From Paramarasmius palmivorus (lineage: Eukaryota > Basidiomycota > Agaricomycetes > Agaricales > Marasmiaceae): a DNA stretch of 64,000 nt. Position 1 is the stretch's first letter. Each line of letters starts with the position of its first letter. The stretch is taken from NCBI GenBank assembly GCA_037176845.1, contig JAYKXP010000105.1:1-64000 (forward strand). The letters run 5' to 3'. The notes beneath the pieces were generated by a model. That model worked only from the letters and a program-made list of their open reading frames with translations. It had not been told where the DNA came from and did no database searches. Shown piece by piece: positions 1 through 11,500 of the stretch. The position numbers and the translations under genes were made by a program.

Positions 1-1356
1 TTTACAGTCTTTCCGAGTATCCTCATCATTGTATGGTGTTTAATAGTAATTCAAGTTAATATAGTTGGTGGATTTTGCACAAAGGAGAATATCCGACGAT
101 GAAAAGCACTCAAATTGTGGTTGTACGGAAGCTAAGCGCCCATGCATATACTAGACGCCCATATTCCGGTTAGACATCGCAAATATGTTTTGCTTGTTTA
201 AACATAACAACCATCATCCGAAGGAAAGCAAAGTGTCGAAACTCATCTCTGGACCCCATATGCCTGATACGCATGTTTCTTCTGCCTTGGGGTCACTCAA
301 ATACCTTGGGAAAAAAAGTTGTACAGACTAGCAAAGTACCGAAGCGAACGGTATTCAACTTACGCTTTCTTCTCGACTCTCATGGCCCAAAAGTGTATCT
401 ACAGAACTCCGGAGGCACTACGCGGGGAAAAACGGCTACAGAGTGATAGACACTATGCTAGGTATGTATTTAGCATGTTTTGGTGAAATTTGGCTAAGTT
501 CTGTAGGCACAAAGTGACGATAAACGCAAAACGAGGCACGGGTAAGCGGCATTCTGCATGTCTGACCGATATTATTGCTAACTTCTCGACATCTTGGTTG
601 CCTCACACAGTGCCGAAGACCCCCAGGATTCCATGACTTGCAGGGTACCAGGTCCTCAATGAACGTCGAAAGGGTGAAGCTTTGAAGGGCAGTCAGATAA
701 TGCAGAGCGAGAGAATCAGTGCATGTCTGTTTGTTAATTCTACGCGACTATCCACTGTTTCCGCAGAGTCCTTTGCAAGCTCCCTAGATACTTAATGAAG
801 AAGCCTGAGACAAGGCCTAGCATGCAGATAGAGTGAAAATAGCCAATGAGGAACACTGAGCGGCTGAAGCATGTTACATCATGAATCCGTATTCACTTGT
901 TTTTTCACGGAACTTCAAACATAAGATCTCTCATGGCTTATAACATTATTTCAAGGGCAACTATGTGTTGCAGGGAGATTATATGCCCATTATTTGAGCA
1001 GAACCAGAGGCTATTGAGTAAGTTTGATTTATTTGTATTCTGATACGTTTCAGTGATGATTTAAATCACGACACTATCATCGTAGACTTGGAGCACCAGG
1101 TAGCAGCTCTTCATGACGAGACCCAGTTTTGGTATGGTAGCATGGATGACTCGGAATCGAAGCCTTTTTGCAACAGCATTGTAATAATCAGTACATTGGC
1201 AAGTACAATTGAGATGACATTTGATGATGCTCGTTGAAGAACTGATTAGTCCTCGCTGCAGTAGATAAAGAACTGCGCTTACTGTGGGTGGTGTACAAAG
1301 GAGCGATATGTATTCTATTGCTCTTGAGATTTTATAAAGCCTGAACAAATGATGGA
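1..1356. other. No gene recognised (left edge)
   Basis: No open frame here joins to others across plausible GT-AG introns, and no motif I know is visible on either strand. The base composition is AT-rich, as in the other intergenic stretches of the window. The short frame at 1061-1348 (-) has no recognisable protein character. It may be the non-coding flank of the decayed glutaminase copy that ends near 2009. Confidence 0.5.
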
Positions 1357-2008
1357 ACCTGTCTGAAAAGACAGCGGTTAGCGATCAATTAGAGATGGCG
1401 AAAAGTATCTGAAAAGACACTAATGGTCTGAAAATGCACGCACAAAGTGCCGGTTTCTCTCCATATCTTTCCTTATCGTTGTAGATGTTGTCCTCAACGC
1501 CTCGGGTTCATTCTCGCTGAAGGTGAAAGATATGATTGGTATAAATGGGTATTGGGAGCCGGATTGTGGAATATGGATCGTGGGATATGTCGGACGACGC
1601 AGTCTTAACAGACGGCTTACTAGCGCATCTGATCAGACGAGTGTACGAAAAGAAGCGCCGTCTAATCCTGGATCCGTCATGTGGCTAGGCTGTCTGATAA
1701 GACACGTTGCCGCCTTGTGATATTCCTTCCTTCTGCTCGTTACTTTCCCTTTGTTCAAGTTCATTACCTCTGCCCGTCAGTACTTTCCTTGCTTAGCTTT
1801 GTGCTGTACATTGCTAATCTTGCTCAGGCTGGTAGTTTAGAGATCTAGAGCGGGAAAACAAAAATGGTATGTCACATCATAAATCTGTGTCTGATCAGAT
1901 TGATTCGGGTCCAAAGGCGTCGAGCAGCAGCCAATCCTGAGGACCCGTCTGACAGACGGGTGTCTAGGATACCTAGGTATTCTTTTCAGAGAGCTACGTC
2001 CACTGTTG
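1357..2008. repeat. Possible small inverted-repeat element (MITE-like)
   Basis: The motif TCTGAAAAGA occurs near 1367 and 1409, a variant (TCTGATAAGA) near 1697, and the reverse complement TCTTTTCAGA at 1981-1990, next to the point where homology to the glutaminase gene stops (about 2009). Further short palindromes lie inside, for example GTCTGACAGAC near 1951. This fits a short non-autonomous element or its subterminal repeats truncating glutaminase copy A. No target duplication could be defined because the far side of the broken gene is not visible in the window. Confidence 0.3.
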
Positions 2009-2441
2009 GAAAACCGGCCAATTGCTGAAACAAAGATTTTGAGCGATGGCACCACTCAGTGTAAGCACATCACTCACTCGTTGATTTCTCGGAAATTATT
2101 ATCCTTCGTTCTGTTCAAGTTGCCCTGTGTCAAAAACCAAGCCCGCAATGCATAGTCCTGCCCAGTTTGCCATGTCATGTCCGAGCGCTATCCAAGCAGT
2201 CAATAATGCACGTGGACACAGTTAATATCACTCACTGCCAGTGTCGCATGGTAAAGAATTCCATCGTGAGCCATGGACGTAGTTGCAAGCTTGTCCGAAG
2301 CCATCCTCTGCGCAGAATGGAAAACCATTGAACTATTGATTGTCGTATCCCAATTAATCGTATCCCCAGAGACTTCCGAGAGCCATTCTGTATTCGGACA
2401 ATCAGTTCTGATTCTACGAGCTTGTATGAAGCGCATACAGA
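2009..2441 (-). pseudogene. Glutaminase GtaA copy A, downstream fragment
   Basis: This stretch is closely similar to 17879-18315 inside the intact glutaminase copy B, including the coding segment that reads NTEWLSE and VFHSAQR on the minus strand. It is the part of copy A beyond the Plavaka insertion; the upstream part is at 13097-13696. Homology stops abruptly at about 2009, so all of the C-terminal DUF4965/DUF1793 catalytic region and the membrane anchor are missing. The junction with the transposon is exact: the last two bases before the element (GA, 2440-2441) are repeated immediately after it (13097-13098). It cannot make a functional enzyme. Confidence 0.85.
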
Positions 2442-2463
2442 CATCGGGAAAACTTACAGGTTG
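2442..2463 (+). repeat. Plavaka left terminal inverted repeat
   Basis: These 22 bases match the reverse complement of 13075-13096 at 19 positions. The flanking GA at 2440-2441 is the target duplication. Confidence 0.85.
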
Positions 2464-2566
2464 CTATGACCGAACCTAACCCGGTATGTCGTCTCATATC
2501 TTGATATGGACGCCCGTAGCCTGATGTGGCAGGTTACGGATGGTCACAGCGACAGGGTAGGGGGAT

Positions 2567-2660
2567 CATGCCCCACCGTAACTCGACATAACCACTGTAA
2601 CTGGACACAGTATATATGTGTCCAGTTACCAATGGTCATATCAAGTTACGGTGGGGCATG
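2567..2660. repeat. Left subterminal palindrome of the Plavaka element
   Basis: The stretch runs from CATGCCCCACCGTAACT to AAGTTACGGTGGGGCATG and folds as an imperfect 94-bp hairpin centred on TATATATG. It contains GTAACTGGACACA and its inverse. The same GTAACTGG/CCAGTTAC-type motif recurs near 2700 and in the right subterminal region. Such repeats are usual transposase-binding sites in CACTA-like elements; that role here is inferred. Confidence 0.75.
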
Positions 2661-3041
2661 ACTAGTTCCATGAGATGTATCAAGCTATAAATGTTGTATC
2701 CAGTTAGTATAAAGCAGGACGAGTTACGGATAGACATACCGGGTTATCTTTGACATATCACGTTCCAATAGTCCATATTCAGTTTTCAAGGTTGTAGCAA
2801 GACCCACTGGTTCTGTCCAGTGATAATCCTTCACTCTAGCATATTATTAAAAACACGGTGCAATACATTGACGCAACTATGATAAGAATACAGGTATGAT
2901 TCCATCTAGGGTAACAGAGCAGTATCGGTGGCAAGTATGAGAGAATACAGTATCAGAATGTCCAGTAATCGAAAGCACGAGAAAGCAGTAATACAGCAAA
3001 GAATAATTGACGTTGAATAAGAATAAGCATACCATTAAGCT

Positions 3042-5357
3042 CTACTCGGCATCTGGCGTAGACTTGCGACGTTGACGTGGAGGGCGTTGATCCTCTTGAT
3101 TTGTCCCTTCGTGGTTATGGTACTCGTCCCCATCCAAATCCTCATTCCCACTCCAATCCTCGTTCCGTTTGCGCTTCAACACCTTCCTCGGAACGTCAGG
3201 TAACTCCTCCAGCTCTTCGTCCTCACCCATGTCCTCTACTTCACCTTCAGAGTTGATATCCATCACATCACCGTCTTCCCCTTCTCCGCCATCTTCCCCT
3301 TGACCGCTAGGATCTTCTAAACGCTCGTCTTCTTCACCTCTGTCACCTGCCGAACACTCGTCTTCTTTACCCTCATCTCCCGTTGTCTGCATCCCTTCTC
3401 CTTCGACATTGGCCAGCTCTTCGGGCTCCTTCTCCTTTCGCACGTAAGCAGCAGCAGCAGTCATACACTGCTTGAGTGATGATCCCTCCTGAGGACCGTC
3501 GTCTGTTTTGTCGGTTTCTTTGATGCACTCGCTGTATGTACACGTCAATACAGCACGTCTTGAAGGTATAAACACATACCGGTTCCAAGCCTCGATGATC
3601 TCTTCCACATATGCTGGGGACGCGTTCTCAAAGAGAGTCAGGATGTTCCGATACATCTTGAGGTAGTTGAATTTGCCTTGAACGGGTTTCCATTTGTGAT
3701 TCTTGGTAAGCGCATGATGAATCTGTGATGTGACGGTCAGTATTATGCGTGGAGGATGAATTAAAACGTACAAGAATATAAATATATGCAATGACGCTGG
3801 TGTAACCGAGGTGATACGGTTGATCTCTGCGACAGAGGCACGATTCGAGGATGATTCCTTGTCAATTGCCGCAGATGGTCCAATAAACACGCCTCGCCAG
3901 AACTGTGGTCAAGGATTCAGATCAGAAAATATAGCAGTAACGAAAACGCACGCGGTACCCGACGGTAGAACAGAATAGCCCGCTGAGAGGATCGTCTGCC
4001 TTTACCAATGAAAAGTTGTACATGAAACCCATCGAATCATCGTGCTGGGGTGGCGTCTTCTTGAATTGTTCGTTCATCTTTTCAATCAACCTAGCCGCAA
4101 AACAATCAGTAGAGGGATGATACCCGAATCCATCACTCACAGTTTGCGATCCTTCTTCCTTGCGGTTTGTCCTAGCTTCCGAATCCACGAGCCTGTTGAT
4201 AGATAGGGGGCGAGCAGAGGATGTTCTGGGCCGCGCTTTGATTTATCGTTCTCTGGAAGGGCTGGCTTGGCATAGGAGTCGCGTCCCAGAAAGTCTGGTT
4301 GTTGAGTAACCAAGACGGCGCATGCTTGGTGATGCTTGCACCATCTGCCTTGCGTGCTTGACGACGACCTGTTCGGAACTAGCAAAAATCAGTATGTGAA
4401 AAGCGCAAAAACAGGTCAAACTTACTACATTTATGACTATCTTGTAGATTTCACCATCATCAAAGTCAAAGCACATCCCGAGGATGTTATGTAGGTCAGG
4501 GAACGTCGTTTTGAGCTGCTTGTATGCGTCACTGTAACGTTTCTTGTGCACATCATCTCTAAAGCACAAAGTCAGCTGAAAGTCGCAATGTGGGAGGGTA
4601 TATGCGCACAATTCGTCGTACGGCGTTTGGTCTTCTTGATCGTCTTCATCTGCAGGAGGTACTTCATCTGGATCGAGGTTTGTCGACGACTCTTCAATAT
4701 GGTCGTCCATGCCGATTCGGAAGAGGACTGGAATGTTGGTGAGATCAAAGCTGATGTTGCAGACGTAGGCGTTTCCGGCAACACGAACAGGTTCGAGCAT
4801 GAGATAACTACGAGAATATCAGCAGTAAACCAGTAGCAGTGATATGAAACGCACGAATGTCTCGTCTGTTTCACGATAGGGACCTTCCGCTTCTTTCCAT
4901 CCTCCCTGACCACCTCTACATTCCCAAGTTGTCCACCCGACTTCTTCTTTGGGCCAGGCTTCCCCTCGTACTCAGCTCTGGCCTGCTCTGACCAGATATC
5001 CCACCCCGTACGCCTTAGCTCTTGTGCACGAAGCATCTCGGGATCCTCGTCACCTTCTTCACTGTCATTGTTGTCACCTGTCTCGTTGTGGTGGATGCTG
5101 TCATTGTCGAATAGGTTTTCGTCGTCGTGTCGCCTCTGATGGTTGCGATCTGAGTTGTTCTGGAGCTTTCTGGGGGTTTCTTGTCGTTGTTGACGTTGAG
5201 TGAGAGGTCGCGATTGATTTGAAGAAAGTCGTTCACGATCGCGAGATTGGTGTTCACGTCTTTGAGCTGGGGATTGCGAAACAGCTTTGGAGCGAGATTG
5301 CTGGGTTCTTGGTGGTGGTTGAGTAGAGCTGAGGGGCAGACGACGATTGGAGCTCAT
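3042..5357 (-). CDS. DUF6698 domain protein carried by the Plavaka element
   Basis: This multi-exon minus-strand gene starts at MSSNRRLPLSS (5357) and ends in an acidic, lysine/arginine-tipped tail at 3042. Reading order: a basic, glutamine/serine-rich N-terminus; a middle exon (4800-4440) with NISFDLTNIPVLFRIGMDD and an acidic loop; a segment reading SWLLNNQTFWDATPM; then FMYNFSLVKADDPLSGLF, the FIGPSAA patch, and KFNYLKMYRNILTLFE with WNRYVF. The last segments follow the pattern I know from DUF6698, a family of unknown function common in Agaricomycetes. Exon joins near 4150-4400 are uncertain, and one join needs a frame I could not confirm, so the copy may be damaged. It is divergent from the Spt5-like gene, with about 460 bp between them. 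Its role in the element is unknown. Assignment to DUF6698 is by eye. Confidence 0.6.
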
Positions 5358-5819
5358 ATCGTCGTCTGAGGAAGGGAAAGGGAGGAATGGGGAAGGAAGG
5401 GATGGTGGTGGTACGAAGGAAAGAAGGAAAGGTCGGAGTTTGAAAATGAGCGCCCTAGAAATAGTCCGCGTCGCGCCAGTCTTGCCACACGTGACTTTTG
5501 CCCAAAAGCCTCAAACCGTTCATTGAACAAGAGGCTTGAATTCCTAAGCTCCAAAAATTATATAGACTATTTTATATACATGGTAAGTATTCTAGAATAG
5601 AAGGTGGTGGACCACCGGCACAAGGAACCCATATGCTTTACAGATTCTTGTTGAGGGTTAGACGCTTGCCAGCGCTAACTGGTCAACAGTGTTGACCACG
5701 TGTGGTGAGAGCATCAGCGCTAGTGCACCAAAATGCCGCGGAGCACGGCCTTTTACCTTTTTCACTCTTTCTTCTTTACCATCACCATCAACGTTGTAGA
5801 AACTGTTCGCTCGCCCTGG

Positions 5820-8169
5820 ATGGCTTCGACAACTGATGAGGTATGTCCATCTTGGCAGCATCAGGCGAACAGAGTGTTTACACCACGTTATCAGCCTATA
5901 CCTTTACATTTACGTCGATTCTTTGATATTGAGGCCCAGGTGGATGAAGGTGACGATGAAGTTGAATCTGACGTTGGTGAAGGTTGCAATCCTTTCTAGT
6001 CTTTCCGATTCTTGCTAACCTTTTGCTTAGACAGCTTCATTGACGACAGTGTTCCCGAATCAGGCATTAGTATCAATCACCGCGCGGTCGTATTCAAAGC
6101 CGAAACAATGCCATCCGACGATACAGATGTAGGGCAGCTGGAAGATGAAACAGGAGCTGTTGATGAAGTGAATGAGAGCAGGCTACAGGATTTGGATGAA
6201 GAGACGGCGAAGGATGTGACAATAGGTCCGCTTTGGTGTATCAAATGCAAGGTACGCGCATCAAACTTGATTTTTGACTCAACCTTGTCAACGTATCTTT
6301 CAAAGCGCGGCCATGAACATGACGTTGTAACCTACCTTCTTGGATACACGAAGGCAAATCCTGAACACGCCTCCATAGTCCCATACATCCATTATCGCCG
6401 AAGAGGAGAGGGTCTTCTTTATCTCTCGACTACCAACAACACCATTGCGGCTACCATACTCAAGAATTGTATATTTGTGCTGAAGGCGAGCTCTAGCTCC
6501 AATAGCATCTATTCAAAGTCTACCTTCAACGGCATCGAGATGAAACAACTCGACGCTATTGAGAGCGCGCGGACTCTTATTCCCATCGACGATCACAAAT
6601 CACTGTTCAAACCCGGTGTCTGGGTGCGGCTCCGTAGCCCCGCAGTATCTAGTTGGCTCAAGATCAGGGGGACAAAAAAGAAGAGCAAGATCGCGGATGA
6701 ATACTATGACGATCCAGCTCTCATTACTCGTATCAACAGCACCCACGTAACCGTCCTTTTCCTACCTCGATTCCTAGCCAAACATATCATTACTCCTGAT
6801 ATGCGCCATATCTTCAAGTCTCGGAGTCTGCAGTGGCTGTATCAGCCAGAATCGTTTTCTCGCTCGTTTCGTGCGAAGATGGAAGAACGTCAGATTCGTT
6901 TCATCAATGGCCTACGTGAGGAGACTGTTTTGCGAAAGCAGGTACATTCAAGCTTTCGGTCCCTCACAGCACACGAGGGAAAGCTATTCCTATCCTCCGA
7001 GAACACTTTTGTTCGCTTGCATTTCCCCCAGGTCGATAGTTGGACATTTGAATTGGGAGACGAGGTTCAGTGCGTCAAGTCTAGCATCAGGGGCGCAGTG
7101 TCGGATATCAATGAGATGGGTATAGTCGTAGAATCCGATGGTGCAGAATACGGTGTGGGTTGGGCCGTGCGCAAGATGTGGACCATAGGCAGCGCCGTAA
7201 AGCACAGCGAGACCGGTGCCGAGGGTACTGTTGTTGCTATTCATGAGGAGACGGCCACTTTTGTTGGGAAAGGTCAAATAATCATAGACGGAGAGACTCG
7301 AACGGAGGATTTTGAGTATGAAGCAGATGTCAACCTCTTACTCCGCTATACTCACAGCTCCCTGGACCGTTCACTACTGCCTTGTGCAGTGATTCCTCCA
7401 GCCAGTGTAGACTCACCTTGTCAAACAACCAAGGAGGCTTACACTGGGCAGGTTCCATGGCTTCACCGAGAGGTTCTTGTTGCAGGGCCTGGCTCTGGCG
7501 ACCACCATGGAAGGCTCGCATACGTTTTAGGAGTGCACTTGAACCAACAGACGCAAAGTGGGCTGACGGTACAGCTCATGACTGCGGTAATTGGCAGTAA
7601 TGCTCCGGCCTTTGTTGTGGATTATGACAATGTTATTGACTCTCAGTGAGTAAATAGTGCTGTTCGGATTCTTCATACTGAAAATATTCCTTAGAACCAG
7701 ACAACCACTTCATGTCATTGAGCGGCCCTCGAATCCCGCGTTTAGGATTAATAGCGCGTACAAGCATCCTCTTCAGCTGAAAGCTAGAAGGCCATTTCCT
7801 AGTCAGCCTCTTACTGCTCCCTTATCCCACACACCTCCAAATTCCAGTGGTTCTGCAGGAGAAGCACACGTTGCTAGACTGCCAGTTCTGTCCAAGTGGG
7901 CTGACAAGGCACATCCATCTCAACAGTTCCTTTACAATCTACGAGATGTGACCAAGGTATCCGAGCTAGGATTTCTCGTACTTGTGTCCAGTAAAGACCC
8001 ACATCTCGGTATTACCTTCACAAACGACGAGAAGCTTGTAAAGCTCTGCCGTCGCACGGTACCTAACGATTCCTGTTTACTCTATCAACATTCCAAACAG
8101 CGTATTGTTCCCGACACATTCGAACTCAAGCCAAGTCCAGTTACTGCGCGGAGTAATGACCCATTCTAG
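5820..8169 (+). CDS. Spt5/NusG-like KOW protein carried by the Plavaka element
   Basis: Three exons (5820-5982, 6031-7645, 7695-8169) join in frame to exactly 751 codons. The N-terminus has the acidic FFDIEAQVDEGDDEVE and FIDDS pattern seen at the start of fungal Spt5. Around residue 120 LWCIKCKV begins an NGN-like domain. Near residue 247 FKPGVWVRLRSP starts a KOW-type segment that includes VTVLFLPR, and KOW-like turns follow near residues 395 (LGDEVQCVKSSIRGAVSDI), 440 (GSAVKHSETGAEGTVVAI) and 535 (VAGPGSGDHHGRLAYV). True Spt5 is an RNA polymerase elongation factor working with Spt4. This protein is shorter than cellular Spt5 and diverged, and lies wholly inside the transposon beside the transposase. 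I infer a captured or mimic elongation factor; the function is unknown. An upstream in-frame ATG at 5733 is possible but adds residues without Spt5 character. Confidence 0.75.
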
Positions 8170-8520
8170 CAAGCGAAGGAAACATTGGCATCCCAGAGAA
8201 AGATGTATAGATCTCAGAATCCAGGCCTGTTCCGAAACCGTTAAAGCGAACACTTATTCATGTTGTATTCATAGCACACGTGTAGCAGTAGCATTTTTCT
8301 TGTTATTTCTTGTAGGACTACTCATAACACTGTGTACAGGCGCTTGCTCGCGCTTAATTGATCATGTGCGTCGAAACCAAAAACGTCGAAGCGCAATAAC
8401 GCCGTCTCCGTGGGAATTCAACCCTTTTCGCTCTTGCTTCTTGACCACCACCTGCTGTAAGTCGGGATAAGATAGAATGTACTGCAACTGACTCAGTACA
8501 CCAAGTGCCTTCAGCTCAAC

Positions 8521-11500
8521 ATGCCCAAATGTCATTCTTGTGGAAAACAGTTTTCCGATGAATATAAATTAACCAATCACCAAAATCAATGTTCCAAGCG
8601 TAAAGAACATGATGAGATTACGGATTCATTCAAGAAGATACAACAAAAGAGACAGAGACTGAATGTAAGCTTTGTTTACCGATATGAATATTTATTTACA
8701 GTTTAATGTAACAGAATCGCACTGCAAAACCGGTCGCTAGCACTTCCAAACAGTCAATACGCCATGACACTGAAGCTGAAATGACCAAAATACTGCCTTC
8801 GATCACACAGCCATCCTCCCCACCATCCATGCTACTTCCCCGCACACCATCTCCTCCTCCTGAACCCCAGATGCAGCCTGGTCGACCCCAACGGAACCGC
8901 CGGCCAATTGCCAAATACCAGGACTTTACTTTAGAATCAAGATCCGCAACTGAGCGCAATGCTATCAAGCGTGTAACTCAATATATTACTCCTCCACCCC
9001 CCAGTCCACCTCGTATGAAATCGCCAACACCGATGCCTTCCCCATCACCTCCTCCCGCACGCACCTACATTCGGACTGAACCAAACGAGTGCAACATGTT
9101 CCGTATTTATGATACGAAGCTCCCATCACGGACTCCAGACACTATTATTGAACCGGCTGATGTTGTTGACACACCAGTCATCCATACGGACAAGACGACT
9201 CAGTCAGAGGCTCAACACCTCAGTCGCGCTATGGGTCTAGACCTAATTAGGGAACAATCGGATCCATATTGGGCACCGTTTAGCAGTCCCAGTAGCTGGA
9301 GATTGGCAAATTGGGCACACTCAATCAACACGCTAACGTATGATCACTTGAACGGACTGGCTAGTGTTATTACCAAACCAGACTTCAACAAAGAAGATTT
9401 CGTCAATTATAACGCTCACACTGAGATGAAGCGTCTCGATGCCCATATCACAAAACAGTCCGACACACTACCTTTTGGTGAAAGCGACCATTGGCGCAAG
9501 ACAGAACTACTTATTCCTATGCCTTGCACAGGCTATACATACGATTCCGAAGATGATGCACCCAAGCTCCGAGTCGATTTTTGGCATCGGGATTTACTTG
9601 CCGTTCTCAAATCAGTCGTCGAGGATGAAACATTCCTCAAGTATCACATTCGAGCATTCAAACAATTTTTCCAGCACCCTCACTCTACGCGCATGACCCG
9701 TGTTTACGGTGAGGCATATACATCGGACCGTGCTATTGATATTCAACGAGCTCGGCTTGGTCAATCTGATGATGACGGCGACATTGAAACCATCATTCTT
9801 TGGTTTATACTCTTCTCAGATGCTACTCACCTCACAAACTTTGGTACTGCTCAGCTTTGGCCAATATATGGATGGCTCGCCAACTATACCAAGTACGCTC
9901 ATGGAAATCCAATGAATTACACTGTCCTTGCACTAGGATACTTGCCAAAGGTACAATTTTTCAGTGTGTGCTGCTCTTTGCTAACAACAATTGCAAGATT
10001 CCAGACTTGGTTAGACAGCGATACAAGGAGGTGTATGGTGAAAAGACCCTGACAGATGATGTCCTTCGATTCCTAAATAGGGAGGTCATTCAGCGTGCTT
10101 GGGATGTGATTCTGAACAAGAAGACTGTTGACGCATACCGAGATGGAGTGATCTATATGTGTGCAGATGCAATCCGGCGACGGTGTCTTTGGGAGTTCTT
10201 TGCATATGGTGCTGATTATGTTGAAAAGTGAGCGACTTTTTGAGTTCATATTGAAGTACTACTTATTTTTCTGCTAGAGTAACAGTGATATGCATCAAGT
10301 ACATCAGTGAATGTCTATGCATTCGCTGTGAGATTGAAAAGGCACTGGTTCGTTTGATGGGAACAAAACGGGATATGCAGCTCCGGATTACACATAAGCG
10401 CGTCGACAGCATTCAACGTCAGGAGAAAGTGGCGTTAGCACGCCAAAAGATTTTTTGTCAGGGTTATGCAGTTGATGGAGATACCATCAAGCGCATTCTC
10501 GGGAAATCACTAACACCAATACAGGCGAGTCATAGAACTCCAATTCCTCTGTACAGAACTTAATCTGTATTGAACAGAATGCATTCTCACACGCACTTTT
10601 GCCACATGGGTTTGAGGTGTATGACATGCTTGTTGTTGACCAGCTTCATGAATTTGAGCTGGGGGTATGGAAATCAGCGTTGATTCACATCATCCGCATG
10701 CTTTATGCCCAAAGGGACAAGAAGGACTCAATCGATACGCTAAATGACCGGCAAGTACCACTTGAATATTACACTACAATGCTAAATATGGATATAGTTA
10801 TCGTTGAACTCCTACATTTGGTCGCTCAACTATTCGTCGCTTCCATAACAATGTGTCGGAAATGAAAAAGCTGGCTGCAAGAGACTTTGAAGATATTCTC
10901 CAGGTAATATACCAATATATATTATTAATGGGTCACTCATACATACTAGTGCGCCATTCCCTGCTTTGAGGGCCTCTTTGATGACAAGGGAATGGACAAA
11001 CTCATTCTCGACTTTTTATTCACCTTGGCAACCTGGCATGCCTACGCCAAGCTTCGCATGCATGATGACTCGACAGTGGCATCGTTTGAAGACTGGACAC
11101 GACTTCTTGGCACTATAATCCGAAAGTTTGCGCGAGAGTCCTCCAGTTATGACACTCGGGAGACACCAGCCGAGGTCAGGAAACGAAAAGATCGCGAAAC
11201 TGCACGGCTTGCTTCTGGACTGGAATCATCAGGCAAAAGCTCAGGTCCTCGCACACGTAAATTCAACCTTGACACGCCAAAACTTCACTTCCTTGGTGAC
11301 TATCCTGCTTCGATCAAAAAATATGGCACAACAGATGGATATAGTGCAATGATTGTATGGTGTTCTTTGTTTATTAAGCATTTCACTGACTAGGATTGTT
11401 AGGGAGAAGTGAATCATCAGGTCATAAAGTCAGGTTACGATAGGACCAACAAACGAAAAATTGAACCACAAATGGCAAAGCAGGATCAACGCACTCGGCA

